Shown in pieces: positions 27,449-39,108 of a DNA stretch of 64,000 nt (the first letter of the stretch is position 1; every line of letters begins with the position of its first letter). The DNA is from Anadara kagoshimensis (Eukaryota; Mollusca; Bivalvia; Arcoida; Arcidae): positions 58,568,539 through 58,632,538 of the forward strand of contig CM037874.1 in assembly GCA_021292105.1 (NCBI GenBank), written 5' to 3'. Made by a program: the position numbers and the translations under genes. Under the pieces are notes generated by a model. It worked only from the letters and a program-made list of their open reading frames with translations, had not been told where the DNA came from and made no database searches.

Positions 27449-28405
27449 CTGAATGGGGGAGTGTGGTAGAGTTAGTGTAGTGCAGTGTGATGTTGTATAG
27501 TGTAGTGTTGTGTAGAGTAGTGTAGTGTAGTGTAGTGTAGTGTGGTGTAGTGTAGTTTAGTGTAGTGCAGTGTGATGTAGTGTAGTGTAGTGTAGTATGG
27601 TGTAGTGTAATGTGGTGTAGTTTAGTGTAGTGTAGTGTTGTGTAGTGTAGTGTAGTATAGTGTAATGTGGTGTAGTGTAGTTTAGTGTAGTGCAGTGTGA
27701 TGTAATGCAGTGCAGTGTAGTGTAGTATAGTGTAGTGTAGTGTAGTGCAGTGTGATGTAGTGTAGTGTAGTGTAGTATGGTGTAGTGTAATGTGGTGTAG
27801 TTTAGTGTAGTGTAGTTTAGTGTAGTGCAGTGTGATGTAGTGTAGTGTAGTGTAGTGTAGTGTAGTGGAACGCAGTGTAGTGTAGTGTAGTGTACTGTGG
27901 TGTAGTGTAGTTAGTGTAGTGTAGTGTAGTGTAGTGTAGTGTAGTGTAGTGTAGTGTAGTGTAGTGTAGTGTAGTGTAGTGTAGTGTAGTGGAACGCAGT
28001 GTAGTGTAGTGTAGTGTAGCGTAGTGTAGTGTAGTGTAGTGTAGTGGAACGCAGTGTAGTGTATGTAGTGTAGCGTAGTGTAGTGTAGTGGAACGCAGTG
28101 TAGTGTAGTGTAGTGTAGTGTAGCGTAGCGTAGTGTAGTGTAGTGGAACGCAGTGTAGTGTAGTGTATTGAAACTCAGTGCAGTGTAGTGTAGTAAAACG
28201 CAGTGTAGTGTAGCGTAGTGTAGTGTAGTGGAACGCAGTGCAGTGTAGTGTATTGACACACAGTGCAGTGTAGTGTAGTAAAACTCAGTGCGGTTTAGTG
28301 GAACGCAGTGCTGTGTAGTGTAGTGCAGTGTAGTGGAACTCAGTGCGGTGTAGTGTACTGCAGTGGAACGCAGTGTCGTGTAGTGTATTGCAGTGTCGTG
28401 GAACA
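27449..28405 (+). repeat. TGTAG pentanucleotide satellite, block 1
   Basis: The block is almost entirely (TGTAG)n with variants (TGCAG, TGTGG, TGGAACGCAG) that increase towards the right end. Five is not a multiple of three, so stop-free frames of over 300 codons appear on the minus strand (repeated YTTLH); these are not genes. Confidence 0.95.
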
Positions 28406-28407
28406 CT

Positions 28408-28444
28408 TAAGGATTGAATTCCACTCAAAGTGAAATTCAATCCT
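28408..28444. repeat. Short hairpin at the satellite edge
   Basis: AAGGATTGAATTCCACT and AGTGAAATTCAATCCTT form arms of 17 bases with one mismatch and a 3-base loop (CAA), directly beside the end of satellite block 1. Confidence 0.8.
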
Positions 28445-29146
28445 TATGTTTACATTATTTTTACCCACAAAAAGGTTAATAATATTAATTTTCCGAAAGT
28501 CGGTGTATTTATGTGGTTGAAAACACTTAAAGCTAGATAACTCTTATTGTAGAACCATATAAAGAGAACAGTCATATTGATTTGTTTCGTTGCTTGGCGA
28601 TCGTAAAATATAGTTCCGTAAAACACTTTTGAAAATTAAATTCTATTTCTCCTTTTTTCACTAAAAAATAATTTGTTTGGTAAGATATTACTATGAATAT
28701 AATTATTTAGTCGAGTAACAAACAGTTGTTGACAATTTAAATGTGGTGTCCTCGGACTCACTTATTTTTTCACTTTGTATCTTTACAGGCGATGAAAAAT
28801 GGTCATAAATCATTAAAAAATTAATTATTTTGAAATAAAATGACAACAAATATTGGTTTTTATTATTGTTTTTTATTTTCAAATTATTTTTAAAATTGGT
28901 GCAATATGACATATTTCTACGTTTGTTACGGCTCGTAAAGAGCGTCCCTGCAGTCGCCGGATAGTGAATGAACAAGTAGTTCCTTGCGCTTGGTGGTATG
29001 CATTTTTTCGCCATTCGCTGTACATCGAAAGCGGATTGGCTGACGTATGGCTTCATCACAGTGCGCGGGACACATTGCTGTCATCGAAAAATTAACGCAA
29101 TGGTTCTAAAAAGATTCAAATAAAGCAATGCATTTGTAATGTAAAC
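28445..29146. other. Sequence between the two satellite blocks
   Basis: No recognised gene. A minus-strand frame of 118 codons (29059-28703) starts MKPYVSQSAFDVQRMAKKC. It matches no family I know and may be chance. Confidence 0.4.
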
Positions 29147-30125
29147 ATAAAGTGTAGTGTAATGCAGTGCAGTGTAGTGGAACGCAATGTAGTATAGTGT
29201 AGTATAATGTAGTGGAACGCGGTGCAGTGTAGTGTAGTATAGGGTAGTGTAGTGTAGTGGAACACGGTGCAGTGTAGTGTAGTGTAGTGTAGTGTAGTGG
29301 AACACGGTGCAGTGTAGTGTAGTATAGGGTAGTGTAGTGTAGTGGAACACGGTGCAGTGTAGTGTAGTGTAGTGTAGTAGTGTAGTGTAGTGTAGTGTAG
29401 TGTAGTGGAACACGGTGCAGTGTAGTGTAGTATAGTGTAGTGGAACACGGTGCAGTGTAGTGTAGTGTAGTGGAACACGGTGCAGTGTAGTGTAGTGTAG
29501 TGAAGTGTAGTGGAACACGGTGCAGTGTAGTGTAACGCAATGTAGTGTAGTGTAGTGTAGTGGAACACGGTGCAGTGTAGTGTAGTATAGTGTAGTGGAA
29601 CACGGTGCAGTGTAGTGTAGTGTAGTGTAGTGTAGTGGAACACGGTGCAGTGTAGTGTAGTGTAGTGTAGTGTAACACGGTGCAGTGTAGTGTAGTGTAG
29701 TGTAGTGGAACACGGTGCAGTGTAGTGTAGTGTAGTGTAGTGTAGTGTAGTGTAGTGTAGTGTAGTGTAGTGTAGTGTAGTGTATTGTAGTGTAGTATAG
29801 TGTAGTGTAGTGGAACACGGTGCAGTGTAGTGTAATGTAGTGGAACACGGTGCAGTGTATTGTAGTGTAGTGTAGTGTAGTGGAACACGGTGCAGTGTAG
29901 TGTAGTGTAGTGTAGTGGAACACGGTGCAGTGTAGTGTAGTGTAGTGGAACACGGTGCAGTGTAGTGTAGTGTAGTGTAGTGTAGTGTAGTGTAGTGTAG
30001 TGTAGTGTAGTGTAGTGTAGTGGAACACGGTGCAGTGTAGTGTAGTGTAGTCGAACACGGTGCAGTGTAGTGTAGTATAGTGTAGTGGAACACGGTGCAG
30101 TGTAGTGTAGTGTAGTGTAGCGCGA
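29147..30125 (+). repeat. TGTAG satellite, block 2, with higher-order units
   Basis: (TGTAG)n is interrupted about twenty times by GTGGAACACGGTGCAGTG at varying intervals, giving a higher-order repeat that block 1 lacks in this form. The right end passes directly into duplicated unit 1. The minus-strand frames of 325-359 codons are artefacts of the repeat. Confidence 0.95.
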
Positions 30126-30992
30126 TGGAGTAATGGTACGGTGGTTCTGGCCTCGGTCATTTAATGAATAGATGGATTTGCTCATAAGTGAGATGAATTA
30201 TACAGTTAGGTTTAAATCGGATAAAATGATTTTGATTTCTTTTCTCAAAATAATGTACACTGGTGGTCGAGTGGTCAATCGCGGTATACAGATCAATGGA
30301 TCTCTCAACAAAGTGTGGTACCAAGATTATCAGTTCTCTCGTCAAAAGATCTTGACAGGGGTGTGATACATCGTTCCTTATTTTTTGAGAAATCGAAATT
30401 TAAATCTAATGATTTCTACTGCAAATTGTTATGCCATGCTTCACTTGCGTACCCCGTTTACCAGAACAATAAGCGTGATAAGATACCGCCTCTAATCCGG
30501 CGTTTGTTTTCCGACGTCAAATTGAGAAACTCTCCAAAAGACAAAGATTTCAGTCTAGACTCGCAGACCCTATTAACAAAATCAATATGTAAAACGACAA
30601 TGAATATTTTGATTAATCTCGATTTGCATTCCAAATAAAATGGCGATGAGATTTTAGCAAGTGCAACCTCTAAATAAACAGTGCACAGCAATATGCATGT
30701 CAAGATTCCAAAATTTTGAAGAATTACGTCACAATAGAGATCAACGTCACGCTTACTTGTGTAAAAGTGACGTAACAATACACCGACCTCAAACTTTACG
30801 TTTGGTTGCGCTTCCGGTTTTATTTGAAACGTTTTCAGAAGCGGCAACATGCTGTAGAAACCAACTCTTATTCCCGAAACCATGTTGGATGTATAGCCGT
30901 AAGTAAAGAACTGTCAGTGCAAGTTAAAAAAATTGACGGTGTGACCGGATATGATGTGATTTAACACTCGTGTTAAAAACTACCACGAGATT
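30126..30992. other. Region upstream of the phospholipase gene, unit 1
   Basis: It is conserved at high identity with 52734-53589. Frames on both strands are conserved only because the DNA is. Around 30258 the words TGGTCGAGTGG and, later, TGGTACCAAGATT loosely recall tRNA A and B boxes, so an old SINE head is possible. The phospholipase promoter should lie here; no clear TATA box was identified. Confidence 0.45.
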
Positions 30993-33213
30993 ATGTCCAC
31001 GCTATGTGATCATCTGATCAATTTTTTCGTTTATTTGGCATTTACTTATGTGACGTACTCATTTATACGACATTTCAGCAAGGGAGAGTTCGATGATGCT
31101 GTCCGGGTTTTAGAAAAATATGACGTCCATGACTGTCCAGCTGGCTATCTGCTACATCGACTAACATACAACGGAAGTTACTACAACATTCAGTCAAAAA
31201 CTTCCAAATCATGTATGTCCACTCTGGATTTTCCAGTTCGGAACCAAATGTTGAGGTATAAATTTCAAAGATGTCAAATATCTACTAGAATTGAAAACGG
31301 CACTTCAGTTCCGGAATATAATACCTCAGATTTTACTGCTATCACAGAATGGGAAAATACTCTACTGGAAACAGCGTGTTCAAAAATAAACAGCTCCAAT
31401 ACGAAATTTCACGGTCCATCGGTGATCAATCAACCAGAAACATCAGTGGTTAGGAGGTTCTTTTCTTACTGGTTTGAAATAGTTAAAGGGTAAGTTTGAC
31501 TTGATCTGTAAAACATACACATATCATTCAACATGGTTTCACGGTTTACCAAGTAATCTACATAGCATAACGTTTGTGCGGAAATGTTTTAATAGGGTTC
31601 ACCGCTGTACCACGTGATAGCCGCTAACGTTTGTGCGGAGCACTTATTTTCAATGGATATTGAATCGCAAAAAATGACGTTTTCCTATAAAAATGACGTT
31701 ATTCCGAAAGTTTGTGATGTTGGTGTTTTCCAAAACGTTCCGCACAAACGTTAAGAGGTATTGATCACGTGTTCAGCGGCGAACTCCATTACATCGATTT
31801 TCCGTTCTAACGTTAACGTCAATGGATTTTGCCAGTATTACACGTGATCAATACACAGGCGATTGATACGGTCAATAAAAACTAATCATAAGTAAGTGTC
31901 CATTCTTTCACAAGGTGGGAAACATTAAAATGTAAATAAACATTAACTTGCCTTACTTCAGTGTCCAAAAGTATTTTTATTTCGATTTTAACATAAAAAA
32001 CTGTATATTGTTCCTTTCAGGAATAATTTCTTGATCGAACGATGCATTAATTAACGCAAGTAGTGATATGAGATGGATATGAGGTCACAAATGTTGCTGG
32101 TTGCTGGTTTCATAAATAATGCTGACATAAGAGGTCTTAGGATCACGAGGTATGACGTCACGGGGAGAGGGGGAAGTCCCGGATGTAGGGAAATCGAAAG
32201 GGAAATCCTTAGGACTAATATTAGGTTGGGAAAACCGGATTAAAGTTTAGTAGGTGAGGTCTTAGGTGACCCCCTGATGAAGTTAGAGGGTTAAAACCGT
32301 ACTAGGACTCTATCTCTTGATCAAAAGGGGTCATGTGATATACCGCCGTGTCAACGTATTCCGGATTTTTTTCTGTCCGGTCCGTTTTCCGGATCCCACT
32401 TTTATCATCAACGTATGGGGCTCTAACGACACCTCCCTCGTCCCTCTAACTGTCTAAGTGCAATACTAACAAAGTTTGACCATTAGTGTGATCCATCCTA
32501 TAGTCTAGGTGCTCCCAGAATAGGAGGGAAGTACAAGTAACCCATCATCACGTACTTTTGCACAAGACGAGGCAATAAATTACTCATACGCAGAAATCGA
32601 GGCCCGATCTGACGGGTTATCTGCCCTTACATTAAAAGTCGCCCAAAAATTTGCACAAAATCGTAATTTTATAAATGTTTCAAGTATTTGTTTTAAATAC
32701 GTTTTGTCGGCGTCTTATATGCTTACTCTAACTTTAAATAGAAATTAAATCAGCGTTTTTAAATATTCTATTCTAGCTATATTAATGTTTTTACATAAAT
32801 ACTAAATAAATAAATAAATAAATAATAATAATTTTTCTCAGCATCAACAATGCAATCTAGCAGAACTTTGAATAAGAAATAAATCTTCGTTTTTTTAAAA
32901 CATTTCATTTTAGCTTCATTATATAATTCATAAATAAATAAATACTATGATTTTTTCTTATGTTTTTTTCATAACTAGATGATTTGATTCATCTAATTGA
33001 ACCGACAAATCCAATGAGCTGAATAGTTAATTGCAATATTTTATTTTATTTTATTTTATTTTAGTTTATTTTATTTTATTTGAATTTTATTTTATTTTAT
33101 TTTATTTTATTTTATTTTATTTTATTTTATTTTATTTTATTCATCGACCTGAACTGTGAAAAGAATGTAAGATAAACCTGGCACTGGTAAGGACAAGGCC
33201 ATCTGTAACAATT

Positions 33214-33252
<39 letters not shown>

Positions 33253-36200
33253 ATCACTCTCAAGTCACAAATATTGTTCAAAAAGTATGATCAATATACA
33301 ATAATATTACTTTTTATTTTTACAATCAGGACACGATCGGGACATGGTCGAAATGCAATATAATATTCTAAAAGTTCATGAGAACTTTAAACAAAATTTG
33401 AACATAATGTTCCTATTGAACAGTAGGGACTCATGCGTGACGGTTTACCTACTTGTTTCAATAATCAATTAATTTCCCAATTAACTAAAAATCGAACCTA
33501 ACCCATCACTTTACCTAGATCATGTTATTTGTGTCATGGTAGGCACTTAACATCACAGATTTATTTCTTTTAGAGGTAGTAACTGCGTGGTGTTATTATT
33601 ATTATCATTATTAAACGTGATGTATTTGAATGATAATTTTATCACGAACCGTTTGAAAATCTAATAAATATTAGTTATAAATTTATTTTTCGTCACTCTG
33701 TTTTGTTAATTTGAATATAATTAAATCCGTTCAATAGATAATTATTTAAATGTAATTGTTAATTTTAACTAAATCATCTTCAATGTTGTTTCCTTCAATT
33801 TTAGTGTATCAAGTCAAAATGGCTGGGAATAATCATATTGTATTTCATTTAGGTTTAAATGTTTTATTGCATTGATTACTTTTGAACCTTTAAGAAAATA
33901 GATATTATTTTTATTATTATTATTATTAGTTAAATGAATAAGGACTATAATAAATAAAAATGTGCATATTTTTTCCTTTTTAAATAATAATACTTCCTAT
34001 TTCTCTTAACTTGATTTAATTTTTTAATAATATTTTAAATAGAAATGGACACAATGTTGTATTAGACCCAGTAGGCTAGTGTGTTTGACCATGATAGTCT
34101 ATACATATCCATAGTACATGTATCTACATATTCTATCCTATTGACCCTGATCCACTGACTGAAATATTGATACAAATATTGTACCACCTAAATTTCAAAT
34201 TAAAAGTGGAATGGATTTTTTTAAAGGTACCACAAAGATTTTTATAGCTGAATTTTCATCACGATGTGAATTTTATCATGAAAACCAGACATTTTCACTT
34301 TTCTATATCTTTAATAAGAAAAACCCGGTTTATAAAAACAGTGCTGTGCACTTTCTAATGAGTTTCATAGGGAAATTAAGTAAAATGTCACCATATTTTA
34401 AATAAAAAAGTGGAATGGATTTTTTCAAGATATTTTAATGATTTTTATATTTGAATATTCGTGACAGTATATATTTTTTACTGAGAACCAGACATTTTCA
34501 GAAAATAATATTGTTGTTGGTGAAATTTAAATTTGAAAATCGGGTATATCTTTCCCATTGAAACTTAACGGGCTGGCGATCAAACAGGTGACTTAATACA
34601 GGTGATGAGACGAGGCGTGCCATAGACCATCGTCTTAACGCATCATTGGTTTACGGTCGGACCTCGATTTCTGTACATGTTTAACCAAAACTTTCTTTTT
34701 TCTCTATGGATTTTAATACATTTTGCACCGAAATGTTGGTCTCGACGAGACGAATCGATACATACTAAACATGTTAATTAATAGGGGTTCAATGGTTGGT
34801 GTGCTAGAGCTATAGATCGATGCCCAATATAAGACTATAGGGAATTTCCCATAGACAATCGTTTCTTCATAACTCTCTTATTTCTAGTTCAATCTTTATA
34901 ACCGAGGTATCTATGTGTTTGTAGGAACGAGCCCTTTGTCATTATGCCCCATACCGAGTCTGTGAACGAGTGGTTCGCGTTCTAGGCTCCTCTACAATTA
35001 CCCCTGTTAAGTCTATGAGAGACTATCATGATCGGGTTCGAGATTTATTCTTGGTCCGATCCCTACACATGACCTATCCCCGTGTTCGGACAGTCATTCT
35101 TTATCGTTCTATGCCATTGATTTACTGAGTGGTCGAGTGGTTCGAATGGTGGGTCCGAATCTGTGAATTTCACTTAACGGGAGATAACTCTTTTCTACTG
35201 CGTTCAAGCACCTCACCACATTTCCCATTAGATGCCTCACCTCGAGACGGACACGGCGGTATATCACATGACCCCTTTTGATCAAGAGATAGAGTCCTAG
35301 TACGGTTTTAACCCTCTAACTTCATCAGGGGGGTCACCTAAGACCTCGCCTACTAAACTTTAATCCGGTTTTCCCAACCTAATATTAGTCCTAAGGATTT
35401 CCCTTTCGATTTCCCTACATCCGGGACTTCCCCCTCTCCCCGTGACGTCATACCTCGTGATCCTAAGACCTCTTATGTCAGCATTATTTATAGTATCCAG
35501 CAACCAGCAACATTTGTGACCTCATATCCATCTCATATCACTACTAACGCACCACTTACTTGCGTTTAGCCGTTATGGCCATCATTTCTTTCCCGTTTCA
35601 CTGATTTTACATCGTGTCCGATATGCGATGACAATGTACATAAGATGATTTTTTTCCATTGACCGTATCAAGTGCGTATCTAGATCGATACCTTTGTGTG
35701 GAACGTTTTCGAAAACGTTTACGTCGAAACTTCCCAGAGTAACGACATTTTTACGGGAAAACTTGAACTGGAGGGATTTCCATCTCAAATGAAAATATTT
35801 GTTCTGCAGAAAAGTTATGGGGTACCGTGTCCTACATTGGCGAAATTCATTAATTCCATATCTAATAGAAAATTGATAATAGTTACAATCAAACGCCTCG
35901 GGGCTACAGTCGCAATATTATGTCACTGATTATTGAAAACTTTTTGTTTCTTTTTTCAGACCTTTACCAGATTTACCGGAGCCGAAATCAAAGTCAGAGG
36001 AATGGGATATTAATACTTTACTAGGAGGCATATTTCCTGGAACATTATGGTGCGGGTTCGGTAACATTGCCGATGACGTATACACTAAGCTGGGTAAGAT
36101 GAAGCTCATGACGACGGTTTGTGTGTTTAAGCAGAAAGAATATATTTTCCCTATAATAGCTTTTTTTAATTCGCAGGAATTTTGGTCTTTAAATATTTTT

Positions 36201-37584
36201 TAATGAAATTTGGAAACTGGGATGGGGAAATCGTGATTTGAGCGCAAAAGCCAAAACAGATGTACTTCGCTCAATTCAATTTTAGTTTTGCAATTCAACT
36301 GTCCTATGCGTCAAGTCTCGTCATCTTTGAACAGTTTATTAAACAGTTGGTCACCAAACTCCATAAAATTGTGTTTATTTTGTGAAGAGATTGACTTCTA
36401 TTTGCTTACCAAAATTGATTTAGATGTTTGACAGACTTAAACGAATGTCCCCATAAAACCAGAGCCAGTAGTAATTTTGATTAACATTACAGCCAAACCT
36501 GTCTATAAAGGTCAATCAAGGCAACCAGTAAAAGTGGCCTTTATGGGTAAGTGTCCTTTATATACAGGTTCAAATATTATGAATAAAGAGTAATTGGGTT
36601 TCAATTCTACTGGTCTTTATAAGCAGGTGGCCATTATATAGAGGTGGCTTTTAAGGCAGGTTGAATTGTATTATAATAATATACAGACCTGGCCCCGGTT
36701 TCACAATCATTCCTTAGCTAAGATTTTACTTAACTTAAATCTTGCAAAATTTCAAATCTTTATAATTTTGTTAATTTTCAAGATATTGGGGAATTTCAGG
36801 TGTCATTTTAAAGATCACTTCTAGATTAAAACATTTGCATTTAGTTTTGACAAAAATATTCACCAGTAGTCCTAAAAATAGATTACAAAAATTTGCTAAA
36901 TTTAAGTTACGGAAAATCTTAGCTAAGGAATGATTGTGAAACCGGGGCCTGCTGAAAGTTTAATAATAAGCTAACGAATAAGTGCCGGACTAACAGCTCA
37001 TTTTGGCTTCTCTGGTATCTTTATCTCGACAGATGTTGTCTATCTCTGGATAGCTTTTCGGACACTAGCTATGCATGTTTCGGCTATTCAGCAGTAAAGC
37101 TCCTTATCGCTCTCGAACTAATGACTGTTCTGTTAGTTATGACAGTCAATAAGACTACATTTACGTGTCAATTTTGTTTTGAGAATCTTCACAAAAATCA
37201 AATGTTTGTTCCATTTTCAGTGTTAAACTCATGGTTGCACCATTTATTTTCCTTTTCACAGGTGAGCTACATTATACAGATGCCTGCTGCAGGGCCCATG
37301 ATTTATGTCAACCGAAAATCCGAGCTTTCCAGACCCGTTACTATTACCACAATCCCAGTATAATCCCTCTTAGTCACTGTAGCTGTGATATGGATTTTTA
37401 CAACTGTCTAAAAAGAGTTAACTCCCCTGAAGCGGTTAAAATCGGCAACATTTATTTCAATCTTGTCAAGATTAAATGTTTTGATTTCGACATTCGTGAT
37501 GTCTGCGTGAGAGAATTTTTTGGATTTTGCTTCAAAATGCGAAAACTTTGCGCAGCTGTTATTAAGAATAGTATCAAGTTTTAG
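30993..37584 (+). CDS. Group III (bee-venom-type) secreted phospholipase A2, complete copy
   Basis: Exons 30993-31489, 35960-36093 and 37262-37584 have GT-AG borders and joining phases, giving 317 residues. The enzyme family cleaves the sn-2 ester of phospholipids using calcium. The first exon encodes a hydrophobic N-terminal segment (about residues 9-25; signal peptide or anchor) and a long unmatched pre-region of about 160 residues with no known domain. Exon 2 carries the calcium-loop motif GTLWCGFGN (Trp196, Cys197). Exon 3 carries the active site CCRAHDLC (His223-Asp224) and SHCSCDMDFYNCL. Group III enzymes act in digestion, defence and, in some lineages, venoms; nothing here shows which. 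The 5.1 kb region missing from unit 2 includes all of exon 2. The gene lies upstream of an otopetrin-like locus on the same strand. Confidence 0.9.
31590..31770. repeat. Imperfect hairpin in phospholipase intron 1
   Basis: CCACGTGATAGCC and TAACGTTTGTGCGG near 31609-31638 pair with CCGCACAAACGTTA and ATTGATCACGTG near 31740-31771. The centre holds two copies of AAAATGACGTT. A similar block is at about 54200-54365 in unit 2. Confidence 0.6.
32060..35544. mobile_element. 3.5 kb non-autonomous element with terminal inverted repeats of about 294 bp
   Basis: 32060-32352 and 35250-35544 are nearly perfect reverse complements (ends GTAGTGATATGAGATGG; inner limit at GATATACCGCCGTGTC). Flanking words TAACGCAA (32052-32059) and TAACGCAC (35545-35552) look like an 8-base target duplication with one change. 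Long inverted repeats with 8-9 base duplications suit Mutator-like or foldback elements; hAT is an alternative. No transposase frame is present. The interior is AT-rich and includes (TTTTA)n at about 33035-33140, (GA)n at 33217-33249 and a two-copy repeat starting at about 34205 and 34411. It sits in phospholipase intron 1. Confidence 0.8.
36486..36672. repeat. Small inverted-end repeat in phospholipase intron 2
   Basis: AAACCTGTCTATAAAGG near the left end pairs with CTTTTAAGGCAGGTT at the right end. GGCCTTTATGGG and GGCCATTATATAG lie between. It resembles a MITE common in bivalve sequence, by memory only. Confidence 0.45.
36691..36949. mobile_element. MITE, best copy of the CCGGTTTCACAATCATTCC family
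   Basis: The left end GGCCCCGGTTTCACAATC, followed by ATTCCTTAGCTAAGATTTT, is mirrored at the right end for about 40 bases, then more loosely. The length is 259 bases with no coding capacity. The right half survives at about 54408-54437 in unit 2. Confidence 0.85.
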
Positions 37585-37798
37585 TATTAAAATTATGAAA
37601 ATCGCTTTAGAATAAAGAATTTAGATGAAACAATTATTGATTTTGCCATTGTGGTTTATCTGAAATTCTTACTATTATATGTATTTTTTGGTTTTCGAAT
37701 TATGGTTTGGACATAGATTAGTTTGTTTACTTTTATTTCATTGGCATTGTGTAGTGAAAAACAACTGACTTCTTGTATGATAATTAAGAAATAATCAT
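37585..37798. other. Phospholipase 3' untranslated region
   Basis: An AATAAA hexamer near 37611 is a plausible polyadenylation signal. The sequence is closely shared with 55073-55288 in unit 2. Confidence 0.5.
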
Positions 37799-37947
37799 CA
37801 ATTACCCGTGGTATATCGTAGAATAATACAAGGGCCGTCGTTAACAAGCGACGAATGTATCACTCTGTGGCAAAGCCACCTCGTGATGTATTCTCCCGCA
37901 TGTGAACGTCAGCCCGTGTATTATTCGATGATATACCATGGGTAAAT
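37799..37947. repeat. Hairpin element, unit 1 copy
   Basis: Arms ATTACCCGTGGTATATCG, GAATAATAC and their complements GTATTATTCGATGATATACC, ATGGGTAA enclose smaller stems (CGTCGTTAACAAGCGACG; TGTGGCAAAGCCACC). The same element is at 55289-55436. It is a compact multi-stem foldback. Confidence 0.8.
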
Positions 37948-38127
37948 GTTTATCATTTTAATTCTAACATGACTAAAATAGAAGGGTTGAAGTAAACCTT
38001 GCGAACTCTTTCTTCGGAAAGTTCATTTTACTATTCATTTGCAAAAAGGTCCATTGAAACAATTCAAAACTGTTAAACTACCTCCATTGAAAAAATGATT
38101 TTATAAAAAATTACGGGAAAAAACCAC

Positions 38128-38690
38128 ACGCAAATAATGTCTACCACGCAAAATACGCAAGCAAATCATATCAATAATGTCCGACAAGCAAAAACGCACG
38201 AAAATAATACTCGCCACGCATAAAACACTCGCAAACAATACTACCACGCAAAAACACAGGCAAGTAATGTCCAACACGCAAAAAACGCACGAAAATAATG
38301 CTCACCATGCATAAAACGAACGAAAACAATTCTACTACGCAAAAACACAGGCAAGTAATGTCCAACACGCAAAAAACGCACGAAAATATGCTCACCACGC
38401 AAAAAATGCACGCAAATAATGTCTACCACGCAAAAACGCAAGAAAATAATGCTCACCACGCATAAAACGCACGCAAATAATATCCGACACACAAAAACGC
38501 ATGACAATAATGCCAATAATGTCCGACACGCAAAAACGCACAAAAATAATGCTCACCACGCATAAAACGCACGCAAACAATTCTACCACGCAAAAAACAC
38601 AGGCAAGTAATGTCCACCACGCAAAACGCACACAAACAATATCCACCACGCAAAAACGCGCGCAAATAATTGCGCAAACAAATGTTCATA
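38128..38690 (+). repeat. GCAAAAACGCACG minisatellite, unit 1 copy
   Basis: Sub-repeats of about 30 bases (CCACGCAAAAACGCACGAAA followed by ATAATG) are arranged in a higher-order unit of roughly 90 bases including CATAAAACGCACGCAAACAA and AACACAGGCAAGTAATGTCC. Antisense frames of 75-100 codons across it are repeat artefacts. The unit 2 counterpart is 55612-56165. Confidence 0.9.
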
Positions 38691-39108
38691 TCTTCCTCAT
38701 AGAAAAGCAATGCATTGTTTATTACCAACGTAATAAAAAGACATAAGGAAAGAAAAATGTATCAAGTTAACAAAATATTAAAAATAAGACAGTCTGGACA
38801 TCTTCCTCCGATTGATTTTTCTCCTCTCGGATTTCATCGTTACAAACGCTAGAAATTCGTGACCGATTCTCCGTCGATGAATTTATATCAGTGTGACGTT
38901 TTGGTGTATTCCGAATAAGGATATATTACAGGGTAACGCAATTGTGTGAGGTAATATTTATATTCTTGTCATGTGACTGCTCTCTTTCAATCAATGTTCA
39001 GTATTTATAAATGAGATAAAATAGAAGGGTTTATCAACCTCAAAATCAGGATATACAACTCTGTCTACGGCCTCAGTGAATATTATATGATTGAGGTTGA
39101 TAAATCCT

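Noticed and set aside
27444-30185. Minus-strand frames of 320-359 codons made of YTTLH repeats
   Set aside because: They read a pentanucleotide satellite, which lacks stops in several frames at once; three overlapping frames of similar length prove the point.
30458-30883. A 141-codon minus-strand frame upstream of the phospholipase
   Set aside because: In unit 2 it is shortened by indels that ignore codon phase, and no family was recognised.
38128-38690. CRISPR-like look of short repeats with spacers
   Set aside because: Spacers are themselves repeated, unit lengths vary, no cas genes are present and the DNA is eukaryotic.
38171-38746. Several frames of 75-100 codons rich in Cys, Val and Phe (also 55590-56255)
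   Set aside because: They are translations of the GCAAAAACGCACG minisatellite in different frames.
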